Shown piece by piece: positions 24,649 through 32,811 of a stretch of DNA of 64,000 bases. Every line of letters begins with the position of its first letter. The stretch's first letter is position 1. Source of the stretch: Sphingomonas_D zeicaulis. Lineage in GTDB: Bacteria > Pseudomonadota > Alphaproteobacteria > Sphingomonadales > Sphingomonadaceae. The stretch spans positions 744,001 to 808,000 of the forward strand of contig NZ_JBNPXQ010000001.1 in the NCBI RefSeq assembly GCF_050433225.1, read 5' to 3'. The position numbers were made by a program, and so were the translations under genes. The notes beneath the pieces are model-generated. The model did not search any database. It was not told the DNA's origin and was given only the letters and a program-made list of their open reading frames with translations.

Positions 24649-25980
24649 ATGACTCACCCCCATCCGCAGGGCGGCATTCTCAAACGCGCGGTGCGCAACG
24701 CTGGCTTGTTACTGGGGGGCAAGACCGCCGCCGGCGTCATGCAACTCGGCACCTTCGCGATGGCGGCGCGTGGGCTGGGGCTGGAGGGGTTCGGCGTGTT
24801 CTCGGTGGTGGTCGCGCAGGTGATGCTGCTGACCGGGCTCGCCCAGTTTGAATCCAACCAGGCAATCATCCGCTATGGGGTGCCGCACCTCAATTCGCGG
24901 GATCTGCCCGCAGTGCAGGCGCTGTTCAAGGCAGGCACCTTGCTCGATATCGGCGCCTCGGCGCTCGCCGCCCTGGCCACGGTGATCGCAGCACCGTTCA
25001 TGGCCGGGCGGCTGGGATGGGGCCCTGATCTCGTCTTTCTCGCGCAATGCGCCGCACCGCTCGCCTTCGCCAATTCGATCGCCACCCCCAAGGCGATCCT
25101 GCGGCTGCTCAACCGGTTCGATCTGCTGACGGCGCAGGCGGTGATCACCCCGGCATTCCGGCTGGTGCTGATCGCCATCCTCGCGCTGACCGGCGCGGGG
25201 CTGGCCTGGTATATCGCGGCTTGGGTCGTCGCCGGCTGGCTGGGCGCGCTTGCCGGAGGCTTCCTTGCGTGGCGCGAGGCGTGGCGTCATGATTTGTTGA
25301 CCGGGCTCACGCCATCGCTGCGCGGGCTGTCGGACGCCAATCCGGGGATGTGGCGCTTCGCCATCCTTTCCAACCTCAACAGTTCGGTGCAACTGGTGCC
25401 GACCCAGCTTGCGGTGATGATCGTTGCCTGGCTGCTGGGGCCCGCCGCTGCCGGCCTGTTCCGCATTGCGCGTGAACTCGGCACCGGCATGATCAAGCCC
25501 ATCGAATTGATGAACCAGGCGCTCTACCCCGATCTCGCGCGGCTGATCGCGGCGCGGTCATGGGAGCGGCTCAGCCGTGCAGCGGTGCGCGCCGGGCTGG
25601 CCGCGTTCGGCGTCGGCATTCTCGTCACCGGGCTGATCTGGCTGCTCGGGCCGCTGATCGTCGATGCCGTATTCGGTCGCGAATTCGTGGCGGCGGCGCC
25701 GGTGCTGGTCGCGGTGGGGGCGGGGACCACGATCCGCGTGTTGGCCTTTCCAGCGGATCCCATCATGTTCGCATTGGGGCGCCCTGGCGTGCCGCTTGCG
25801 GTCGCAATCGTCTCAGCCGCCCTGTTCGTCGCGCTGATGGTCTGGCGGTTGCCGATCGACGGGTTGATCGGCGCGGGTTGGGCGTTCATCGGAATGGGTT
25901 TGCTGGGCGCGTTTCTCTCGGGAATTGCCGCAATGCGGATGGTGCGCGTCGAGCGCGTCTCCGTAGGGGAGGCGGCGTGA
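24649..25980 (+). CDS. Polysaccharide flippase (MOP/Wzx-like)
   Basis: 443 residues with 12-14 hydrophobic segments. The opening KRAVRNAGLLLGGKTAAGVM and the LAARGLG-type signature (MAARGLGLEGFGVFSVVVAQ) are typical of oligosaccharide flippases. FESNQAIIRYG and GLFRIARELGTGMIKPIELM are conserved loops. It flips lipid-linked sugars across the inner membrane. Upstream in-frame ATGs exist (24613); 24649 fits the family start best. No glycosyltransferases are adjacent. Confidence 0.85.
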   Translation: MTHPHPQGGILKRAVRNAGLLLGGKTAAGVMQLGTFAMAARGLGLEGFGVFSVVVAQVMLLTGLAQFESNQAIIRYGVPHLNSRDLPAVQALFKAGTLLDIGASALAALATVIAAPFMAGRLGWGPDLVFLAQCAAPLAFANSIATPKAILRLLNRFDLLTAQAVITPAFRLVLIAILALTGAGLAWYIAAWVVAGWLGALAGGFLAWREAWRHDLLTGLTPSLRGLSDANPGMWRFAILSNLNSSVQLVPTQLAVMIVAWLLGPAAAGLFRIARELGTGMIKPIELMNQALYPDLARLIAARSWERLSRAAVRAGLAAFGVGILVTGLIWLLGPLIVDAVFGREFVAAAPVLVAVGAGTTIRVLAFPADPIMFALGRPGVPLAVAIVSAALFVALMVWRLPIDGLIGAGWAFIGMGLLGAFLSGIAAMRMVRVERVSVGEAA

Positions 25981-26044
25981 AGTCCATGCGCTGATTTTTT
26001 TGCCGTCGCCCGGATTAAACCAACGGCCTGGGCGTATATGGCAT

Positions 26045-26572
26045 ATGAGTGACGCGTTTTCGGTCGATGTAGCCAAGCATCTTGCGGCAATGCGCCGATA
26101 TGCGCGCTCGCTCGTCCATGATGCGGTTGCCGCAGATGACCTCGTTCAGCAGTCATTGTTGCGCGGAATCGAGGGCGCCTCGACATTTCGGCACGGCGCT
26201 TCGCTAAAGTCCTGGCTGCTTGCTATCGTTCATAATCAGTTCATTTCCGGTCGACGCCATGCGGCCGTCGAACGGCGCGGACTCGAGGGATTGGCGCAGG
26301 CACGCAGCGATGATGTGAACGAGGGCGAGCAGGAGCAGGCGTTACTGCTGCGCGATATTTCCGCGCGCTTCGCAGCGTTGCCAGAGCCTCAGCGCGCGGT
26401 GCTTCACCTCGTGGCGATCGAGGGGCTCAGCTATCGTGAGACCGCCGACGCGCTGTCGATCCCGATCGGCACGGTGATGTCGCGGCTGGGCCGCGCGCGC
26501 GCAGCACTGCGCGATGCGGGCAGCCTGCCGGACGAACCCCGCCTGCGCCTGATTGGGGGACGTGATGCGTGA
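26045..26572 (+). CDS. ECF sigma factor
   Basis: 175 residues, region 2 plus region 4 only. Region 2: HLAAMRRYARSLVHDAVAAD, DDLVQQSLLRGI and KSWLLAIVHNQFIS. Region 4: LPEPQRAVLHLVAIEGLSYR and IPIGTVMSRLGRARAAL. It directs RNA polymerase to a small regulon. It overlaps the anti-sigma gene by eight bases and probably drives its own operon. A T-tract and CGGATTAAACC stretch lie just upstream. Confidence 0.94.
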   Translation: MSDAFSVDVAKHLAAMRRYARSLVHDAVAADDLVQQSLLRGIEGASTFRHGASLKSWLLAIVHNQFISGRRHAAVERRGLEGLAQARSDDVNEGEQEQALLLRDISARFAALPEPQRAVLHLVAIEGLSYRETADALSIPIGTVMSRLGRARAALRDAGSLPDEPRLRLIGGRDA

Positions 26573-27335
26573 TCGGGTGAGCGACGTCGAGCTAGACGCC
26601 TATCTTGATGGGGAACTGGAACCAGAACGGCGCCTTGCCGTCGAGGATCATCTTGCCCGCTGCCCCGAGGCGGCAGCGCGAATGCTGGCGGACATGCGCG
26701 CGCGCACCGCGCTGCGCCTCGCCCATGCCGAGCCGCACGATCCCGCGCCGGATTTGGTGGCCACCGCGGACCAGCTCGCCGCCCGGCTCGTTGGCGGCCA
26801 GCGCCGTCGCTGGGTGGTCGCGCGTTTCTTTTCGCCCGCCCGGCTCGGGGCGCTCGGCGCGCTGGCCGCGGTCTTCTGCGGGGTCATGCTGGTCGGCCCG
26901 CCGATGGAGGTTTCCGCCAGCGCGCCCGATTATGTCAGCGATGCGGTCACCTCGTTCCGCACGGGACTGCTGCGCGAAACCATGGTGTCGCAGCCCGAAA
27001 TCAGCGTGTTCGATGCCGGTGACGTGATGCGTTCCACCCAGATCCGCGTGCCGGCGCTGCCGGATCACTGGCGGATCACCGACGTCCAGATCTTCCCGTC
27101 CGACGATGGCCCGGCGCTGCAGATCATGGCGCGCACCACGGCCGGGCAGCCGGTTTCGATCTTCGCGGTGCGCAACGCTGCTTCTGCCCCGCTGCGGCCG
27201 GTTGTCGTCCGCAAGGGCGACGCCTCGGTCGCCTATTGGCGGCACGGCGACATCGCCTATGCCCTGACGGGCATGGACAGCCCGGAGGCGCTGGATGTCG
27301 CCGCCGAAGACCTAGCCGACAATCGCCTGGACTGA
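26565..27335 (+). CDS. Anti-sigma factor
   Basis: 256 residues. The cytoplasmic N-terminus (VSDVELDAYLDGELEPERRL, VEDHLARCPEAA) is the anti-sigma fold, though only one Cys of a zinc-type motif remains. One membrane helix (about 90-110, LGALGALAAVFCGVMLVGPP) is followed by a periplasmic beta-rich domain of about 140 residues. It holds the ECF sigma factor at the membrane until a signal arrives. It overlaps the sigma gene; the GMC gene starts six bases later. Confidence 0.9.
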   Translation: MRDRVSDVELDAYLDGELEPERRLAVEDHLARCPEAAARMLADMRARTALRLAHAEPHDPAPDLVATADQLAARLVGGQRRRWVVARFFSPARLGALGALAAVFCGVMLVGPPMEVSASAPDYVSDAVTSFRTGLLRETMVSQPEISVFDAGDVMRSTQIRVPALPDHWRITDVQIFPSDDGPALQIMARTTAGQPVSIFAVRNAASAPLRPVVVRKGDASVAYWRHGDIAYALTGMDSPEALDVAAEDLADNRLD

Positions 27336-27340
27336 CGCCT

Positions 27341-29002
27341 ATGCATATCGACCTCCTCTCAGACGCGCCGGACAGCGTTGCCGCAGACGTTGCGGTGATC
27401 GGCGGCGGCGCGGCCGGTATCACGATGGCGCGGCGGCTGCTTGCCGGCGGCCGTTCGGTCGTTCTGCTTGAAAGTGGTGGGCTCGATTGGGAAGCCGCGA
27501 TCGCCGATCTCAACGACGGCGAGAGCGTCGGCCGCGATTATTACGATCTGCGCGACGCCCGGCTGCGCTTCTTCGGCGGCACCACCGCGATCTGGGGTGG
27601 CCGCTGCGCCGAATTCGATCCGATCGACTTCGCCCGCCGCAGCTGGGTGCCGCATTCGGGCTGGCCGTTCGCCGTCGAGACCTTGCGCCCCTATTATGCC
27701 GAGGCGCGCGCTGCGCTTGGGCTCAGGCCGCAGGTGCCCGATGCCGCGGAACTCGGCGGCGTGCTCGCGCGGCTGTCACGCGCCGAACTGGCGACGCCGC
27801 TGTGGAGCTTCGACGACCAGTTCGATCGCTTCTCGTTCGCGCGCTGTCGGGATCTCGTTGATCATCCGCGCTGCACCGTCGTCACCCACGCGACTGTGCG
27901 GGAGATTGTCGCGGCGCCGTCAGGACGCGGGATCGAGCGGCTCGATGTCGTCGCGCTGTCAGGGCGCCGGCTGCAGGTGCGTGCCGGCCATCATGTGCTC
28001 GCGGCCGGCGGCATCGAATCGCCGCGGCTGATGCTCGCCTCGCGCTCGGTGATGTCGCGTGGGCTGGGCAACGGCCATGATCTTGTCGGCCGTTTCTTCA
28101 TGGAGCATCCGCATGCGCGCGGCGGTCGCATCGTCGATGGCGCGGCGTGGCAGCTGCTCGCGGCGTTCCAGAAGCGCGAACTCAATGGGGAAAAGCTTGC
28201 GGCGCTGCTCGCGCCGTCCGCGGCGCTGCAGGCGCGTGAGGGGCTGCTCAACACCTCGCTCACCATCGCCGGCCGCCGTCCGGAAGAGGCGCAGGAAGCG
28301 CTGCTGATGCGTGCCTATCTGCATGCCAAGCACCGAACCGCGCCGACGCGGCAGGGCCGATCACTGTGGAAACTGACCAAGCGGGTCGTGAACCAGGCGC
28401 AGGCACTGTCTGATCCTTTCCGCCCCTGGCTTCTCAACCGGCTCGGACGGCTCGATGTTGCGCTGGTGGTGCGCGCCGAACAGGCGCCCAACCCGGCCAG
28501 CCGGGTGATGCTGGCCGACGATGTCGATGCGGCGGGCGTGCCTCGCGTCAAGCTCGATTGGCGGACAAGCCCAATCGACAAGCACAGCATCGCAGGCCTT
28601 GTCGCGGCGCTCGGCCGAGAGACCGAGCGGCTGGGGCTCGGCCGGGTCGAACCCGCGCCCTGGCTGGGCGACAGCGCGCGCGACTGGGCGACCGATCCGC
28701 TGATCAGTTCGCACCCGATCGGCGGCTATCACCACATGGGCACACTGCGCATGGCGGATAGCCCGCGCGCGGGCGTGACTGATGCGTTCGGTCGCGTTCA
28801 CGGCATCGACAATCTCCATGTCGCCGGCAGCGCGCTGTTTCCGACCTCCGGCTGGGCGAACCCGACCTTGACGATCATCGCGCTGGCCATGCGCACCGCG
28901 GACTCGATCCTCGGCCAGTTCGGCCGCAGCCTGCCGTCGGATCAGGACGCGTTGGATCTCCCCCGTCAGGCGGGTGCCGGCTCCGGCCAGTGGATGCGCT
29001 GA
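27341..29002 (+). CDS. GMC family FAD oxidoreductase
   Basis: 553 residues. FAD-binding GxGxxG variant VIGGGAAGITMARRLLAGG and the second dinucleotide segment VVLLESGG. The middle carries FFGGTTAIWGG and AAGGIESPRLML. The C-terminal GMC_oxred_C domain has HPIGGYHHMGTLRM (catalytic His) and SGWANPTLTIIALAMR (partner Asn). It oxidises an alcohol, probably a sugar or long-chain alcohol; the substrate is unknown. It is the third gene of an ECF operon, so it is likely a target of that stress or envelope signal. Confidence 0.9.
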   Translation: MHIDLLSDAPDSVAADVAVIGGGAAGITMARRLLAGGRSVVLLESGGLDWEAAIADLNDGESVGRDYYDLRDARLRFFGGTTAIWGGRCAEFDPIDFARRSWVPHSGWPFAVETLRPYYAEARAALGLRPQVPDAAELGGVLARLSRAELATPLWSFDDQFDRFSFARCRDLVDHPRCTVVTHATVREIVAAPSGRGIERLDVVALSGRRLQVRAGHHVLAAGGIESPRLMLASRSVMSRGLGNGHDLVGRFFMEHPHARGGRIVDGAAWQLLAAFQKRELNGEKLAALLAPSAALQAREGLLNTSLTIAGRRPEEAQEALLMRAYLHAKHRTAPTRQGRSLWKLTKRVVNQAQALSDPFRPWLLNRLGRLDVALVVRAEQAPNPASRVMLADDVDAAGVPRVKLDWRTSPIDKHSIAGLVAALGRETERLGLGRVEPAPWLGDSARDWATDPLISSHPIGGYHHMGTLRMADSPRAGVTDAFGRVHGIDNLHVAGSALFPTSGWANPTLTIIALAMRTADSILGQFGRSLPSDQDALDLPRQAGAGSGQWMR

Positions 29003-29025
29003 CGAATCACGCCGCGCGCACCGCC

Positions 29026-30819
29026 TCAGCGGTTGATCTCGAGCTCCAGCAGGTCGGCGAGGTCCCTCAGCCGGGCGCGGTCGGTGTCATCGAACGCGCG
29101 GGGACGCACGTCAACAATGCATAGCGTGCCCGCACAGCCGCCCGCCGCCAGCCGCAGCGGTGCACCCGCATAGAAGCGGACATGCAGGCCCCCGGTCACT
29201 GCGGGGTTATCGGCGAAACGCCGATCCTGCAGCGCATCGGGGATGACGAGCATCCCGCCGTCGGCGACGGCATGCGCGCAGAATGAAACTTCGCGGGAGG
29301 TTTCTGTGGCATCGAGCCCAACGCAGGACTTGAACCATTGCCGGTTGGTGTCGATCAGCGAGACGAGCGCGACCGGTACGCGGAACAGCGCGGCGGCGAG
29401 GCGGGTGATGCGATCGAATCGTTCCTCGCGCGGGCTGTCGAGCAGCCCGGTGGCGAGCAGCGCCTGTAGCCGTTCCGCCTCATTCTCGGGTAGGGGCGGC
29501 CTGACCCAGCGGAACTCGCTGCGGGTGAGCGCGGTGCGGATGCGTGCGCGGGCGAATTCGCGCGAGAAGGGGCGTTCGATCCAGTCGCCATCGGGCGGCA
29601 GCACGCGCTGCGCCGGCTTCGCGCCCGAACTGGCGACGATCAGGGGCGGCGGCAGGCCGGTCGCAACTTCGGCGACCACCTGTTCCGCCGCTTCGGGCGT
29701 GTCGATGCCGACGGGACGGCGATCATCATCGACGATCAGCAGCGCGGGCCCCTTGGCCGCCGCGAGTTCGGGCACCGCCGCCGCGCTGGCCGCGAAGGCG
29801 GTGCGAAGCTGCTCATCGTCAAGCGCCTGGCGCAGCGGATCATCGGCGCTGAGATCATTGGCGACGACGAGCACGAGCGGCGGTGCATCGGCGGCTGCCG
29901 CCGGTGCCGGCGCCAGCGCGCTCGGGGCCGGATCCGCCGCCGCAATGGTGCGCCCCTCGACTGCAATCGTCAGGCCTTCGGCGGCTGCGATGATCTCCAG
30001 CGGCTCCTGGCCCTCGCCATCGCGCTGCAACTCGGCGACCAGCGCATCGACATCGGCGTCGGTGCGCATCGGATCATGGTGGGTGAAGGCGAGGCGGCCG
30101 ACACCCGCCGCGCGGCAGACCATCGCGGCATAATGCGGTGTGCTGTGCCCCCAGCCGATCTTCGCGTCATATTCGGCGGGGGTATATTGCGCATCGTGGA
30201 TGACGAGGTCGGCGCCCGCGAGAAAGGCGCTATGGTCGAGATCCTGCCCGTGGATCGGCCCTTCCGCCTTCGCCAGCGCGCGGCTGTGCGGCTCATGGTC
30301 GCAGGCATAGACCAGGCTCGCGCCATCGCATTCCAGCCGGTAGGCGAGGGTGAGCGCGGGGTGGTTGAGGAAGCGCGTCGTGATGCGGACATCGTCGATC
30401 GTGAAGCTGCCTTCGCCAAGGTCGTGATAGCCGACCTCGGCACCGAACGCTTCCAGAGTGACCGGGAAATAGGTGAAGTCCATCTGCCCGGCGAGCGTAT
30501 CGCGCAGGCTGTCTCCAAAGCCGCGCGGCGCATAGAAATCCCAATGATGTCCTGGCGCGAACAGCGGAGCGAAGAAGGGGATGCCCTGGATATGATCCCA
30601 ATGGGTGTGGCTGATCAGGATCGCGCCGCGCGTCGGCCGCCCGGCGGCTTCGGCGAGGATGGACTGGCCTAGCGCATGCGCGCCGGTGCCGCAATCGATC
30701 ACGATCCGCGTGCCCGCCTTGGACCGCACCTCCACGCAGGAGGTGTTGCCGCCATAGCGCACGGTGGAAGGCCCCGGCTTGGCGATCGAGCCCCTCGTTC
30801 CCCAGAAACGAACCTGCAT
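29026..30819 (-). CDS. MBL-fold hydrolase fused to a degenerate receiver and GAF domain
   Basis: 597 residues. The N-terminal half (1-280) is a metallo-beta-lactamase fold: MQVRFWGTRGSIA, then the metal site SHTHWDHIQGIPFF, later CDHEPHS, HDAQYTPAEY and FTHHDPMRTD. This type is related to cyclic-nucleotide phosphodiesterases. Residues 300-440 resemble a receiver without a proper phospho-acceptor (LLIVDDDRRPVG, WIERPFSREFARARI). Residues 445-597 are a GAF domain (ALVSLIDTNRQWFKSCVGLD, REVSFCAHAVADGGMLVIPD). It is a soluble one-protein sensor-hydrolase, divergent from the J-domain gene. Confidence 0.88.
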   Translation of the reverse strand: MQVRFWGTRGSIAKPGPSTVRYGGNTSCVEVRSKAGTRIVIDCGTGAHALGQSILAEAAGRPTRGAILISHTHWDHIQGIPFFAPLFAPGHHWDFYAPRGFGDSLRDTLAGQMDFTYFPVTLEAFGAEVGYHDLGEGSFTIDDVRITTRFLNHPALTLAYRLECDGASLVYACDHEPHSRALAKAEGPIHGQDLDHSAFLAGADLVIHDAQYTPAEYDAKIGWGHSTPHYAAMVCRAAGVGRLAFTHHDPMRTDADVDALVAELQRDGEGQEPLEIIAAAEGLTIAVEGRTIAAADPAPSALAPAPAAAADAPPLVLVVANDLSADDPLRQALDDEQLRTAFAASAAAVPELAAAKGPALLIVDDDRRPVGIDTPEAAEQVVAEVATGLPPPLIVASSGAKPAQRVLPPDGDWIERPFSREFARARIRTALTRSEFRWVRPPLPENEAERLQALLATGLLDSPREERFDRITRLAAALFRVPVALVSLIDTNRQWFKSCVGLDATETSREVSFCAHAVADGGMLVIPDALQDRRFADNPAVTGGLHVRFYAGAPLRLAAGGCAGTLCIVDVRPRAFDDTDRARLRDLADLLELEINR

Positions 30820-30988
30820 CCGATTCTCCCCAACCGCTACGCGCTGTTATCCCATATCGCGGTTGAACGGCGATGTCTTGGCAACGCTGCTTGACCTGAC
30901 AACGAAACGCCCGATGGTGCGGCGCGTGGGAGACTGCGGTTCGGGGTGGGGAATGCGGCAGCGGGGAAGCCTGGTGATCGGTGGCGAC

Positions 30989-32728
30989 ATGTGGGCGGTG
31001 CTCGGCATCGCACCCACCACCGACTCGATTGAGATACGGCGCGCCTATGCGCGCCGAATGAAGGAGAGCGATGTCGGCGAGGATGCCGAGGCTTTCGCCG
31101 AGTTGCGCGCCGCGCGTGAGGAAGCGCTGGCATGGGCGGCCGATTGCGATGCGGCTGTTGGAGTGGACGAGCCAGACGAATCGGCCGACCTGCCTGCGGT
31201 CTCGGATGATGGCTCGTGCGTGGCGGAAAGATCCGCCGGATATGATCTGATGGGGCCGGTTCTGGTCGATGTGGATGCCGATCATGGCGTCATCACGAGG
31301 GCGCCCCTTCCCGATGAAGAGCTTGGCATTTCCGCGACTCCGCCCTTCGCGCGTGAGGATCATGGTTCGGGCGAGACGCTGCGTTTGGATCGGAGCCGAT
31401 GGTGGGTCCCCGAACTCGACATTGCGGCTGGAGACAGCCGCGTCGTTCCTCCGGCGATGGTCACCGACGATGATTATCAGGCGATGGCCGCAGTTCTGTT
31501 TCCCGAAGAGGGCGATGACGCCGGGCCCATGTCGGCCGAGGATATCGCGCTGTGGATGGCGCATCTCAACCGGGTCTTCGCCGATCCGCGCATGGGTGAG
31601 CTTGGCTATTATGGCGATGTCGAGCGCTGGCTGAGCGAGGTATTGGCGGGATCGGTACCGCGCTCGGATCCTTTACTCGTGACTGTCGCGGAGCGCTTCG
31701 GCTGGATGGCGAAGGCCGATGAGGTCGGCGAAACCCCGGCGATCGCGCACATCACCGCGCGGATCGGCGCGCTTTCTTTCGCTGAGGCGGTGCAGGTGCC
31801 GGGGCATCGCTATCGCCGGGCGTGGCGCGAACTCATGACGCCGGCGGATGCGGGGTCGCGCCGCGGCTGGGTAGGCCGCAAGCGCGTGCTCGAACTGCTC
31901 GCGATGATCAGGCAGAACCATCCGCAGCTCGAACAATCGTTCGACTGGTACCGGGTCCAGCTCTGGGAGGCGCAGGGTGGCGGAAGCAGTGGCGGCGCGA
32001 CGAGCGGGCTGGTGATCGCGGGGTTGATCCTCGCGTTCAACCTGCTCAGGATCTTCTCGTCTGCAGGGAATGGCGATCCTGTTCCGGTGTCCGTGCCGGC
32101 ATCGATCGAGGCTCGAGCCTACCAACTCGATGCCCCCGCGAAAGATATTCCCGCCGCAATCGAATGGGCCAGCAATGGCGCTTATCGGCCGGAGGATCTG
32201 GCCAAGAGCAATCCCGAATTGCTCGAAGATCTCCAAAGGATCTGGCAGGATGACAAGGCCGCCGGCGAAAGGCGGGACATGTTCGTCAGCCATGTCGACG
32301 ATCATCTGAGGCAGCGCTTTCCACGCATCGTGGAACAGGCGAGCCGTGCCGCGCTATCCGATCTCTTGCGCATCCGGATTGAGGCCGTCCGCCGCGCGGG
32401 CCTATCCCCGCAGGATTGCGCGGACGAACTGCTCGGCCGCAAGCTGCTGCCGCTCGAATTCGACCGACGCTACCGCGCTGCACAGTATCGCATCCTGATC
32501 GAGACGCGCGGCAAGATGCGTGCTGAGGAAGGTGACGGCAAGTTCTGGATCGATGGCGATACGATGGCAGCGGCCGCCAGGCGTGCCGGGATGAGCGTGG
32601 CTGATTTCTCCGCAGGACTGGACAGAGAGGGCAGCCCGACGACGATCTGCGAGGCCCGCATCGCGCTGATCGAGACCGCGCTGACGTTGCCCGAGAAGAA
32701 GGCGATGAAGATGCTTCCCTACCTTTGA
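30989..32728 (+). CDS. J-domain-like protein with one membrane segment
   Basis: 579 residues from MWAVLGIAPT (30989). An in-frame ATG at 30953 would add 12. The N-terminus is J-like (WAVLGIAPTTDSIEIRRAYA, then RRMKESD and an acidic stretch) but has no HPD tripeptide, so it cannot stimulate DnaK in the usual way. An acidic middle is followed by a helical region (about 175-330), then one membrane helix (about 336-358, LVIAGLILAFNLLRI) and a C-terminal helical domain of about 220 residues. It lies upstream of alaS on the same strand; the function is unknown. Confidence 0.75.
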   Translation: MWAVLGIAPTTDSIEIRRAYARRMKESDVGEDAEAFAELRAAREEALAWAADCDAAVGVDEPDESADLPAVSDDGSCVAERSAGYDLMGPVLVDVDADHGVITRAPLPDEELGISATPPFAREDHGSGETLRLDRSRWWVPELDIAAGDSRVVPPAMVTDDDYQAMAAVLFPEEGDDAGPMSAEDIALWMAHLNRVFADPRMGELGYYGDVERWLSEVLAGSVPRSDPLLVTVAERFGWMAKADEVGETPAIAHITARIGALSFAEAVQVPGHRYRRAWRELMTPADAGSRRGWVGRKRVLELLAMIRQNHPQLEQSFDWYRVQLWEAQGGGSSGGATSGLVIAGLILAFNLLRIFSSAGNGDPVPVSVPASIEARAYQLDAPAKDIPAAIEWASNGAYRPEDLAKSNPELLEDLQRIWQDDKAAGERRDMFVSHVDDHLRQRFPRIVEQASRAALSDLLRIRIEAVRRAGLSPQDCADELLGRKLLPLEFDRRYRAAQYRILIETRGKMRAEEGDGKFWIDGDTMAAAARRAGMSVADFSAGLDREGSPTTICEARIALIETALTLPEKKAMKMLPYL

Positions 32729-32811
32729 CGGCGGAAAGTCCGCGGTCATCGACCGCGCAAGCGTCAAGCCGCCGCTTGTACGCGCCGAAGTGCTCGCCTA
32801 AGTCGCACGCT

